Shown here: piece after piece, positions 50,445-57,987 of the stretch | How positions within the stretch are numbered: position 1 is the first letter of the stretch | How the letters are laid out: each line of letters opens with the position of its first letter | Source: Sporosarcina sp. NCCP-2716 | GTDB lineage: Bacteria > Bacillota > Bacilli > Bacillales_A > Planococcaceae | NCBI RefSeq assembly: GCF_023707985.1 | Contig: NZ_BRCF01000011.1 | Coordinates: forward strand, 1-64,000 | Reading direction: 5' to 3' | DNA: 64,000 nucleotides | Notes under the pieces: generated by a model | What the model saw: the letters and a program-made list of their open reading frames with translations, nothing else | Told to the model about the DNA's origin: nothing | The model's database searches: none | Made by a program: the position numbers and the translations under genes

Positions 50445-50777
50445 TCACTTTTCAAGAGAATAGAGGTCGATCACTTGATCAGCCGTCATGGGCTTATCGA
50501 ATGGGAGATACCGGCTGTACACTTCTTTGAAATCAATATTACCCTCAAAGTCGTCCATCAATTCGAAGGTGTCCAAGATTTTAACTAAACTCCATGTCGT
50601 CTGCCCCCTATCAGCGTTTTCATAAGTAACATCAACAAAATGACCGTAAATTTTCTGTTGTATCTCAGAGGGATTTTTCACTTTTACCAATACAATACTT
50701 TCCTCAAACGTCTTACTTGCACGCATATTCGGCCTCACAGTTGATTCTAAGAGCAACTTTACTGAATAGATACCCAT
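50445..50777 (-). CDS. DUF4288-like small protein
   Basis: 110 aa, soluble, no signal peptide. The start GIYSVKLLLESTV and FEESIVLVKVKNPSE resemble the DUF4288 family, whose role is unknown. The ATG with GAGGAGA 6-7 nt upstream is chosen among three close ATGs. It is the last gene of the AT-rich minus-strand group that begins at the SHP-like peptide. I infer possible co-regulation from position only. Confidence 0.6.
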   Translation of the reverse strand: MGIYSVKLLLESTVRPNMRASKTFEESIVLVKVKNPSEIQQKIYGHFVDVTYENADRGQTTWSLVKILDTFELMDDFEGNIDFKEVYSRYLPFDKPMTADQVIDLYSLEK

Positions 50778-50833
50778 GCTCATTCTCCTCATACCTCAAT
50801 ACATTCTGCAACGCTAATTTCTCTCCATTACAT

Positions 50834-51436
50834 TCAAAAGTGAAAGGGACTTACTTGTTCAATAATAAACCCGACTACAAACGAAAGAACGATAACAATT
50901 GCCATTTGTTTAGGGCTTCTATAAAATATCAGAGCTAAAATAAAATACATAATAAGTTCTTCAATATAATTCAAGTGAATATAAAACAGACCCATTCCTA
51001 AAGACAAGCTCAACATTAACCCCATAGGCAGGGCTGGTAAGAGAAGAGAACGACGTTCATTGTTTTTAGCCTCCCATGCAATCATCGCAAACAGAGGCGA
51101 AGCGATTGCTAAGGCACCCCAAATTATCAGGTATCTAAAAGGGAAAAACCCAAATAGATAAGCAGAATATAAATAGTAGGTAAACAGCATTGCAACAAAG
51201 AATAGAAAGGTATTAATAGCAGATTCAACAAATGTCTTACTGAATGCAGCTATAAACGTTGCAAGTAATACCCAAATTCCTAGCCTTGTAGACAAATCAC
51301 CAAAATAACTTAGAGCTTCCAGCCACATATCGCCTTCCTCTACGGCTATATTATCTAAGTATTTAGACGCTAATCCAAAGAAAGCGCCTAGAGTAATGAA
51401 AATTACAAATTCCGGTAACTTATATTTTATTATCAC
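50834..51436 (-). CDS. Polytopic membrane protein of unknown function
   Basis: 200 aa, about six predicted transmembrane helices, no recognised family. It begins best with GTG (MIIKYKLPEFVIF), 8 nt after AGAGAGGTG; an earlier TTG adds nine residues. Codon use is AT-rich, unlike the core genome. It lies between the 544-aa exoprotein and the DUF4288-like gene. A membrane partner or immunity-like role is conceivable but not shown. Confidence 0.6.
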   Translation of the reverse strand: MIIKYKLPEFVIFITLGAFFGLASKYLDNIAVEEGDMWLEALSYFGDLSTRLGIWVLLATFIAAFSKTFVESAINTFLFFVAMLFTYYLYSAYLFGFFPFRYLIIWGALAIASPLFAMIAWEAKNNERRSLLLPALPMGLMLSLSLGMGLFYIHLNYIEELIMYFILALIFYRSPKQMAIVIVLSFVVGFIIEQVSPFHF

Positions 51437-51561
51437 TGCACTGACACCTCTCTTTAAGTCCAAATTGAATTCATAGAATCACTGATAATCCTATAATAAA
51501 AAGTATTCTCAACATTCCAACGTTCCTCATTTTAAATGACTCACTGTAACTAAGAGTTTAG

Positions 51562-53196
51562 TTAATTATTCTTTCTTCCTTGATTACCTTTTAGTTTTAA
51601 AAGTGATAGATAGCTATAAATAGAGGATATATCTAATATAGCAGTATCTCCTTGTATTAGAAGCATGTCACCATTTCTTCTAACCTTATAAAAATGATTT
51701 ATTTTATTTTTATCCAATTCTTCTCCCATGGAAGACTTTAAAAGTTGGTAAAGAAAGAATGTTTTTTGATTCATTTCATATACATTGCTTTCCAAAAAGC
51801 TTTTGTGCTGTTCCCACAAGCTATTTAGCTTGGATTTATCAGTACTATATGTAAAATACAGATCCAATCCAGAGACCAACCCCCAAACATCATTTTCGCT
51901 ACTATATTTTTCTACTTCGGATTTCAAGTTACTCATTTGTCTTTCGTCTAGTGTATAACCTAATATCGAGCCAGCGATAAAATGATAATAGTTTTCTACC
52001 AATTTAGTTTCATACATTAATCCCTGTTTTATACTCCTGATTCTTTCTTGAGGGAATGGAATGTTATGTAACTTATAAAATAATACTTGATAATACATTT
52101 CTGTTTGTGAGGAAGTAGGATTGGTTGTTTCAATAACTTTTTTTATATAATGTGATAAATCTTTACTTCCGGACTCAATTAAGAAATTTGTTATGATATG
52201 CCATTCGATCATTTCAATTAAATTATCGTCTTCAATAACAACCAAAGGTGCTAAGACTTCTTTATGTTCATTTATAACAGTGAAATATTTATTTATTTGA
52301 ATTCTGTAATCATTATTTAGTCTACCTTCATATAGCATAAGAAACTTCAATTCATAAAATAAATCCTGCAAATTAAAGGTTCGATTCATTTTATTTTTAA
52401 TATTCCCGAGGCTAACTTCATTAACACTATAAGGTTTGTCTAATAAAATGCTTATCCAGTATAAATTATATACCGTTTGAGGGTCGTTAAAATATTCTAA
52501 TTTTACATTTTTCAACAAGTTAACAGCAATATTCATTATTTCTTCTGGAACTTTATCTTTATTATCTTTTTTTTCATTTAACATCAAGTACCAGTACAAA
52601 TAATAAATTAAATTTTCATTGTCTCTTTCTTCAACAATAAACTGATATAATATGTCCATTGATTTACTATCTTGGTTCTCTAAAAAATTTGCTAAATAAT
52701 ATATGATATATGGACTTGCTTCACTAAGACAGCGCGAACAATTTAGCTGTTCATTCATGTCTAGACTTAGTCTTTTTTTAACAGATTGTGAAACTTGCTC
52801 CTTGTTTATCTTTAATGTATCTAGATAGGCATAAAAAAAAGGATTCTCATCAAGTTGCGTTATTAAAGATTCGTTAAACTTATTAAGTAAATCATCATTG
52901 ATGTCGTTTTCCAGCATTGCATTTATTTTAATATAGTAGTATGTTTGGTCTAAACTTTGCTCGTTTAAATCTACTCGTAACGAAGTAAATTCACCTTCCT
53001 TTTCGTACATATTGTTAAGGAAAGAAAACAGGCCAGTTTGTTTAATATAATTTGTACTTCTCATTGCCTCTTTATTATTATATGCTGCATATGTTTCAAG
53101 AGATACATTTTTTTGAGTATTTATTGCAAAGAAAATTACAACAGCTAATGTGAGAATTATAATTAACGTTAGTTGTAAAAAGTAATTTTTTTTCAT
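51562..53196 (-). CDS. Membrane-anchored exoprotein of unknown function
   Basis: 544 aa. Short basic N-terminus and one hydrophobic helix (residues 5-26, YFLQLTLIIILTLAVVIFFA), then a long, mostly helical, Asn/Lys/Leu/Tyr-rich extracytoplasmic region with no cysteine-based motif except CSRC near residue 155. No family was recognised. GGTGGAG precedes the ATG. About 28-30% GC by eye, far below the core. It follows the secreted 204-aa gene by 84 bp and is probably in the same unit. Confidence 0.62.
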   Translation of the reverse strand: MKKNYFLQLTLIIILTLAVVIFFAINTQKNVSLETYAAYNNKEAMRSTNYIKQTGLFSFLNNMYEKEGEFTSLRVDLNEQSLDQTYYYIKINAMLENDINDDLLNKFNESLITQLDENPFFYAYLDTLKINKEQVSQSVKKRLSLDMNEQLNCSRCLSEASPYIIYYLANFLENQDSKSMDILYQFIVEERDNENLIYYLYWYLMLNEKKDNKDKVPEEIMNIAVNLLKNVKLEYFNDPQTVYNLYWISILLDKPYSVNEVSLGNIKNKMNRTFNLQDLFYELKFLMLYEGRLNNDYRIQINKYFTVINEHKEVLAPLVVIEDDNLIEMIEWHIITNFLIESGSKDLSHYIKKVIETTNPTSSQTEMYYQVLFYKLHNIPFPQERIRSIKQGLMYETKLVENYYHFIAGSILGYTLDERQMSNLKSEVEKYSSENDVWGLVSGLDLYFTYSTDKSKLNSLWEQHKSFLESNVYEMNQKTFFLYQLLKSSMGEELDKNKINHFYKVRRNGDMLLIQGDTAILDISSIYSYLSLLKLKGNQGRKNN

Positions 53197-53280
53197 TTTA
53201 CAGTCTCCACCTAAAAACTATGATTATTAATCTAAAGAAACCCTGTAAGGTCCTTATACCATTACAGGATTTCTAGCGAT

Positions 53281-53895
53281 TTACTTCGTGACAGTTGCCT
53301 GACTGTTAATGGCAGCTTTTTTAACCACTTTATTACCCCACACTGAAGCTTCATTCGTTAAAGTAACCTTCCTCCAGTCACCTTGTACTGCTAAATTTGA
53401 TTTATATGATGCGTCTTTTTGGGATTTTGTATTTTGATAATACTTGCTTGCTGTTTTTGCTGTTGTGGTAGTTTTTGTTGTGGAGGCACTCACACTTCCT
53501 CCGGAGGTACTTATTGTAACTGAAGCCGTTTTAGATGTGCTATTAGATTCAATAGTGGCGAACCACTGTGTTTTAATATTCTGATGATCGGTTTTATTGT
53601 AATTTGCCGATACCTGATAATCAATTAAACCATTAGAATGTATACTGCTTAGCCATGTATTACTTGTAAGAGTGCCACCAGTATCGGTCTTGATAGATCT
53701 AGCATCCGCTGCATAAGTTTCTACCATTCCCTCTGTACCGTGCTTTGGCAATAGCGAAGGTAAGGAGTTGTTTTTTGCAACAGCAACAGTTGGCTCAGAA
53801 TCTAACTCCTCTGCCAGAACTCCGTTACTCAAGCCTAAAGTCAAACTGCTAATTAGTAGTAATCCACTTACTTTTTTATAAAATGATGATTTCAT
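53281..53895 (-). CDS. Secreted protein of unknown function in the Rgg/SHP-like locus
   Basis: 204 aa. Clear Sec signal peptide (MKSSFYKKVSGLLLISSLTL...NGVLA, cleavage before EE near residue 28), a low-complexity linker, then a Ser/Thr/Lys-rich domain (STSKTASVTISTSGGSVSAS, TTKTTTTAKTASKYY) ending in NSQATVTK. No cysteine, no anchor. AAAAGGGGC precedes the ATG. It is the first protein-coding gene downstream of the SHP-like peptide and so the likeliest output of the regulator. It could be a bacteriocin-like or matrix protein; nothing in the sequence decides. Confidence 0.62.
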   Translation of the reverse strand: MKSSFYKKVSGLLLISSLTLGLSNGVLAEELDSEPTVAVAKNNSLPSLLPKHGTEGMVETYAADARSIKTDTGGTLTSNTWLSSIHSNGLIDYQVSANYNKTDHQNIKTQWFATIESNSTSKTASVTISTSGGSVSASTTKTTTTAKTASKYYQNTKSQKDASYKSNLAVQGDWRKVTLTNEASVWGNKVVKKAAINSQATVTK

Positions 53896-53954
53896 TTTTG
53901 ATTTGCCCCTTTTCTGTTTTAATATTGGTGTCTGTGTTGGTATTATGACTGTCA

Positions 53955-53983
53955 CTAATACACATAGCATTTAATTGAGTAAA
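53955..53983 (-). promoter_or_regulatory. Possible promoter of the secreted-protein operon
   Basis: Minus strand: TTTACT (53983-53978), 17-bp spacer, TATTAG (53960-53955). It would serve the 204-aa gene independently of the peptide promoter. Confidence 0.45.
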
Positions 53984-54009
53984 GATTAGTAAATATCCTT
54001 TATTCTTAA

Positions 54010-54063
54010 TCAACCACCCCCAATAAACCAAATATCTAATAGAGAAATTATAATTCCGGTCAT
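54010..54063 (-). CDS. SHP-like short hydrophobic peptide (candidate quorum-sensing pheromone precursor)
   Basis: 17 codons plus stop, too short for routine gene calling: MTGIIISLLDIWFIGGG. A good ribosome binding site (AAAGAGGTGG) ends 5 nt before the ATG, and ATGACA-N16-CATAAT is a fair promoter. The C-terminus DIWFIGGG resembles the active ends of streptococcal SHP2/SHP3 (DILIIVGG, DIIIIVGG), with a conserved Asp-Ile and final glycines. It is transcribed away from an Rgg-family regulator 111 bp off, the same arrangement as shp-rgg in streptococci. It lacks the Lys-rich start of streptococcal SHPs, which is the main reservation. Confidence 0.68.
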   Translation of the reverse strand: MTGIIISLLDIWFIGGG

Positions 54064-54081
54064 GACATCCACCTCTTTCAG

Positions 54082-54109
54082 ATTATGTATTAATTCCACT
54101 CTTTGTCAT
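54082..54109 (-). promoter_or_regulatory. Promoter of the SHP-like peptide gene
   Basis: Minus strand: ATGACA (54109-54104), 16-bp spacer, CATAAT (54087-54082). Its -35 overlaps the -35 of the rgg promoter on the other strand, so one bound regulator could control both. Confidence 0.5.
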
Positions 54110-54131
54110 TCTACTTCAATTTGGTTACAAT
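54103..54131 (+). promoter_or_regulatory. Promoter of the rgg-like gene (sigma-A)
   Basis: Plus strand: TTGTCA (54103-54108), 17-bp spacer, TACAAT (54126-54131), 44 bp before the GTG start. Confidence 0.65.
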
Positions 54132-54174
54132 AAATTAAAACAGTCGTAAATGACTATAAACGGAGAGATGATAG

Positions 54175-55035
54175 GTGGACAGAACAATCGGCTCTACAAT
54201 ACGGAAAATTAGAACAGACAAAAATTATTCGCAGCGCTATGTGACCGACGGCATCATGACACAAAGTGCTTATTCAAAGTTCGAGCTGAACAAGACGGAC
54301 ATTTCGTTTTTCTTGTTAGTCAAGATTTTAGAGAAATTAGAAGTCTCAATGGACGAGTTTCTCTATATTCATAACGACTTCTGTCTGACTACAAAGAACC
54401 GGATTATCAGCTCATTCACCTCGATTTCCTATAATGATGAGGTGCGATTGACCGAGCTTATGCGTTTGGCAGAGGACTATTTGGACATCGATGAAGATCT
54501 ATTAGTTAGGGACGTCCAAACTTTGTTTGAAGGGTTGCTTTTGTTTATCTCTACAAGTGATGATGATTTGCTCAAAACCTCTGTCACCAGTGTTTGGGAA
54601 CGACTGTCTGTTAAAAATCAATTCTATCTTACGGATCTGTATTTGCTGAATGCCATCTATTATCTTTTTCCTCTTGAAACGATGCTGCAGATGCGCAAGC
54701 TGGCGGAGTCCAGTCTGGCGCGCTACAAACAGTTTCCGAAAGTGCCCAGGCTGCATTTGAATTTCAGTGTTAATATCTCGCTGCTGCTGATGAAAGAAAA
54801 CAGGTTCGCCGAGGCGCAGGATGAGGTGGAAGCAGCCATTCCCTACGCCAAACAACAAAAAGCCTTCCTGCAGTTGTCGGTCTGCTATGTACGGAAAGGG
54901 ATATGCCTACAAATGTTGGAAGAAGATGGGCAGTATTGGATTGCTAAAGGGATAACAATGTTGGAGGTATTGGAGGAAGAAGGTCTGCTGCGTATGGTGG
55001 AAGAAGAAGTTGCTCGGTATACGGTACATTTGTAA
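54175..55035 (+). CDS. Rgg/GadR/MutR-family transcriptional regulator
   Basis: 286 aa. N-terminal XRE-type helix-turn-helix (residues 5-62: IGSTIRKIRTDKNYSQRYVT, MTQSAYSKFELNKTDIS, LVKILEKLEVSMDEF), the typical Rgg start, then an all-helical TPR-like C-terminal domain (about 70-286) that in this family binds a short peptide pheromone. It begins with GTG, 7 nt after GGAGAG. It is divergent from the SHP-like peptide and the AT-rich secreted-protein operon, which it probably controls. Base composition is nearer to the core than that of the operon it faces. Confidence 0.85.
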   Translation: MDRTIGSTIRKIRTDKNYSQRYVTDGIMTQSAYSKFELNKTDISFFLLVKILEKLEVSMDEFLYIHNDFCLTTKNRIISSFTSISYNDEVRLTELMRLAEDYLDIDEDLLVRDVQTLFEGLLLFISTSDDDLLKTSVTSVWERLSVKNQFYLTDLYLLNAIYYLFPLETMLQMRKLAESSLARYKQFPKVPRLHLNFSVNISLLLMKENRFAEAQDEVEAAIPYAKQQKAFLQLSVCYVRKGICLQMLEEDGQYWIAKGITMLEVLEEEGLLRMVEEEVARYTVHL

Positions 55036-55151
55036 TGCAGGTTACGGAGGCGGGCTTTAAGGAAAATTTATTAATGGCTCCTATAGGTGTGCGACGAATG
55101 CGCTGGCCAGCGTGCAATTAAAAGAAGGTCATCTCACAAAACGCCGATAGC

Positions 55152-55481
55152 CTAACTGGTGATCTCTCGTTTTGTTACCTGGAAAACTCGCATCGGGACA
55201 GATGGAAGTGTATAGGTCAGTTCATTAATAGCTGATCTGCTAACTTTCCCCGAAACCACGATTACTTTGTCCGTATCATAGTAGTACAAAAAGTTGTTCT
55301 GATACGTATCTCTGTAAATAAATGCTTCCTTTCCATTTTCAACTGTCACTTTTTCTCCTTTCAACTCTTCTGGAATAGGATATTGGGTTAATACACCTAT
55401 TGTCGTAATAACTTGTTGATTGCCAAACGTCCATAGTATTTCTTCTTTCCTGAAGTGTTTCTTACGAGGTTTGGTGGCCAC
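55152..55481 (-). pseudogene. Truncated ORF at a mobile-element junction (C-terminal part of an unknown protein)
   Basis: The 109-codon frame has no ribosome binding site, and its first codons lie in the junction sequence (GGTGGCCACC) next to transposon debris. The later part (VENGKEAFIYRDTYQNNFLYYYDTDKVIVVSGKVSR) looks like the C-terminal half of a secreted or membrane-anchored sensor-type domain, perhaps DUF4367-like. I read it as the remnant of a longer gene cut by an insertion. Confidence 0.5.
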
Positions 55482-55742
55482 CTAAACTGGATATTTGTCT
55501 ACTAAACTATTCAGAGGAGGTATGCCCCATGAATCCCTGGTCACCACCTGCACCCCATATGGAGTTGATGCACGTTTCTCGATAAGAAGAGTCCTTACTA
55601 ATTGCCGTGAAAAGCAACCGGGCATCTGCTATCTATCCTAGCTGCTCCAACTGCTCTTACAAACCCATAGCCGTTACATTCGACTCGTTCAGGTTTTGCC
55701 AATTAGGGAGCAGCCAGTAAATCTCCTCATCCTTTCACGGAA
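55482..55742. other. Mobile-element debris, no intact gene
   Basis: Between the truncated ORF and the IS1182 fragment. It has a ribosome-binding-like AGAGGAGGTATG followed by an 18-codon frame that stops, and scattered stops in all frames. Nothing recognisable beyond its position beside transposase remains. Confidence 0.5.
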
Positions 55743-56225
55743 ATGGTTTGTCAACAGGAGGATTGTCCAACTAACAATTTCACCGAACGATCTGAGGACA
55801 CTGAGGGCATTCCGGCCCACAGAGACGCACAACGCGCGGAACAAGTCTTATTTTCAAAAAGCTGCCTTGCGGCAGCCCACGCTTCCTCTCCCTCTATCTG
55901 TGCCGCGTGCCCGGTAATTGAGCAATGTATGCAAAGTAAGAACAAGCAAAAGATGATCCAGCGGCATATTTGGCAGGACTATCTGGACGTTGCAGAGGAC
56001 TTGAGACACTACTACGAGATCAAAGAAATCTATGAGAAGCGGAAAGAGACGGTTGAACATGTCTTTGCCGATGCGAAAGAGAAGCATTGGATGCGATGGA
56101 CAACCCTGAGGGGTCTTAAAAAATTGTCCATGCAGGCGATGCTTTCTTTTGCTGCGCAAAATCTGAAGAAACTTGCCAGCTGGACATGGAGACCGCCTGT
56201 CCAGGGAGGCCCATCTACAACCTAA
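55743..56225 (+). pseudogene. IS1182-family transposase, C-terminal remnant
   Basis: The last 110 codons match the end of IS1182 transposases: CAACPVIEQCMQSKNKQKMI, QRHIWQDYLDVAEDLRH, KRKETVEHVFADAKEKH, WTTLRGLKKLSMQAMLSFAA. The DDE N-terminal two thirds are missing, and the first 50 codons of the frame are unrelated. It is therefore inactive. It abuts the second MITE-like copy. Confidence 0.8.
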
Positions 56226-56244
56226 GTGTCCTGCGAGACACCTA

Positions 56245-56473
56245 GTTGATTGGAGTGCAGGGCGGCGACTCCTGGGGGATCAGCGCAGCGCAAAGACCCC
56301 GCAGGAAGAGCTGTCACGAAGAACAGCTCTTGCGACTATAAGCGAAGCGTTAGGAGCAGCCTGATGCCTTGATTTCTGTATAGTACACAGAAATACGGCA
56401 AAGCGAACACTTCACGGTTCGCTTGGCTGAGGGCAAGCGAACCGGAAAACGTTCGCCCGGAACGGAAATCAAC
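56245..56473 (+). repeat. MITE-like dispersed repeat, copy 2 (229 bp, with extra internal sequence)
   Basis: Same ends as copy 1 at 46418-46536: GTTGATTGGAGTGCAGGGCG and CTCCTGGGGG at the left, AAGACCCC inside, GAACGGAAATCAAC at the right. It holds about 110 bp of additional sequence with its own inverted repeats (AGAGCTGT/ACAGCTCT, GCGAAC/GTTCGC). Opposite orientation to copy 1. Confidence 0.8.
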
Positions 56474-56512
56474 GGCCGGTTTCTCCTCTGCTGATTTAGA
56501 ATCAGAAAACAC

Positions 56513-56549
56513 AAAAGGGTTGGAAATCGTAACGATTTCCAACCCTTTT
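56513..56549. terminator. Bidirectional terminator hairpin
   Basis: Perfect 17-bp inverted repeat AAAAGGGTTGGAAATCG/CGATTTCCAACCCTTTT with a 3-nt loop. A and T runs at both feet suit termination in both directions; on the minus strand it would end the 178-aa secreted-protein gene. Confidence 0.7.
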
Positions 56550-56663
56550 GTCTACAGTTAAAAATAATTAGATATCTTTAATTAAAACTTCAGATTTAGT
56601 CTGATTTCGTCAATTTGACAGCTTGTTCTCTCTTTCAGTTACATCATAAAGTATGAATGTCAT

Positions 56664-57200
56664 TTAATTATTGTATCCTACTTCTCCTTGCTTCACCTGA
56701 GCTAATTCTCCACTTTCGCTAACCAATTTAAATTTGTATGACTTTCCACGCGGCAAATAATCAACAGTAGCGGCGTGCCATATGTTACCGTATTTAGGGA
56801 AAACAGTTTTACCTTCATAGCTATTCCCACTATTATAATAATAAATTGCTAAACCCGTTGTCCTGTTAATTCTTTCAACGTTCACATACAGAGGATTCTT
56901 ATAAAGTTTACCTTTTCTAATCCATACAAAATTCGTGAAACTACCAGGACCAAAGTCATCATAATACTTTGGAATTGAATATACTGTTGACAATAGGTTA
57001 GATTTTAGGTCCTCTCCTCCATTAAAAATAGCGTTAACCTTCTCTGCATATTCTTTTTGATTGTAAGGGAAGATCTCTTGATTATCAGCATTATAAAACC
57101 TAGGTAATTCAAAATCCTCACTAGCCTTTGCACTTTGTGGCATATAGACAATAATTGCAGCGATGAAAACTGTGGATAATGTTAAAAAGATTTTCTTCAT
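56664..57200 (-). CDS. Secreted protein of unknown function
   Basis: 178 aa. Signal peptide MKKIFLTLSTVFIAAIIVYM...AKA with cleavage before SED (about residue 26). The mature part is Tyr/Asn-rich with no cysteines; no family recognised. AAAGGAG precedes the ATG. AT-rich, monocistronic, flanked by a repeat and a membrane-protein gene, so probably acquired. Confidence 0.6.
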   Translation of the reverse strand: MKKIFLTLSTVFIAAIIVYMPQSAKASEDFELPRFYNADNQEIFPYNQKEYAEKVNAIFNGGEDLKSNLLSTVYSIPKYYDDFGPGSFTNFVWIRKGKLYKNPLYVNVERINRTTGLAIYYYNSGNSYEGKTVFPKYGNIWHAATVDYLPRGKSYKFKLVSESGELAQVKQGEVGYNN

Positions 57201-57341
57201 ACTTATACATCTCCTTTTTTATTAATCACCACCACTTTACAATGAAAAATTTTACAAGTCAACAAATAGTTTGTAAATTAAATTACTTTATGGTTTAATT
57301 GTAGTGTAATTACAAATATAAAGTAAAAGGAGTGCATCGCA

Positions 57342-57791
57342 ATTAGATTAATATATATTCTTATTCTTATATTTATTTTTATATTTTCAACTTTGGCAAG
57401 TTTGTATGAAGGATCTGAAATTTTAAATAAACCGTGGGATTGGAAAAATACTGCTATTTTTTCACAATTAGCAAACGGTGAAGTCAAAAATACTAGTCAA
57501 GTGTTATTCTGGGATTATTTCATTTATGCTGCTAAATTTTTGCCTTTTTACCCTATTTGTATGCTAATTTCTTTTTTTCTAATATTTTTTTTATTAATAC
57601 TGAGAATAAAAAATGTGTCATTGAAAATTTCATTTCTTATTCTATTTTCTTTTATCTCTATAGGTATTATGTTCTTTTTATCTAATTCACCTACGCCAGG
57701 TTTATATTTAACATCCATTATATTAGGAATAATAGGTACTTTTTGTATTTTAACTACCTTCTTTATATGTCGGAGAAAGAAATTTGTTTAA
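57342..57791 (+). CDS. DUF4306-like membrane protein (YjdJ-type), atypical start
   Basis: 149 aa if read from ATT at 57342. SLYEGSEILNKPWDWKNTAIF and WDYFIYAAKFLPFYP match the YjdJ/DUF4306 pattern, followed by three membrane helices. The family has an N-terminal helix before YEGSE; here that helix (RLIYILILIFIFIFSTLA) is open only upstream of any ATG. AAAGGAG stands 9 nt before the ATT codon. A TTG at 57393 is the first ordinary start but would remove the helix. Either a rare ATT start or a damaged 5' end. Confidence 0.55.
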   Translation: MRLIYILILIFIFIFSTLASLYEGSEILNKPWDWKNTAIFSQLANGEVKNTSQVLFWDYFIYAAKFLPFYPICMLISFFLIFFLLILRIKNVSLKISFLILFSFISIGIMFFLSNSPTPGLYLTSIILGIIGTFCILTTFFICRRKKFV

Positions 57792-57987
57792 GGTGTATAG
57801 TTTGAAGGACTTGGATGCAATCATAAACTTTACTTGCTCGCTAGGTAACAGGATTAGCATTTCGAACAGTATTTACAATATACAATTGATAGATAGGCAA
57901 TTTATTGTCGCGGTCATTATAAGGATCCGAAAGATCGGAGTTCATAGATTCTAACTCCGTTGAAATAACTTAAATTTATTTTTCGCT
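57792..57987. other. Intergenic stretch left of the IS element
   Basis: AT-rich, no reading frame of note. A weak stem CGGAGTT/AACTCCG (57936-57942 with 57953-57959) followed by a T-rich run may end the DUF4306-like gene. Confidence 0.4.

Noticed and set aside
51471..51530. Second short hydrophobic ORF on the minus strand (19 codons, MRNVGMLRILFIIGLSVIL) between the 544-aa gene and the membrane protein
   Set aside because: It has no Shine-Dalgarno, no D-I-x-x-I-G-G end and no regulator beside it. Hydrophobic short frames are common in AT-rich DNA.
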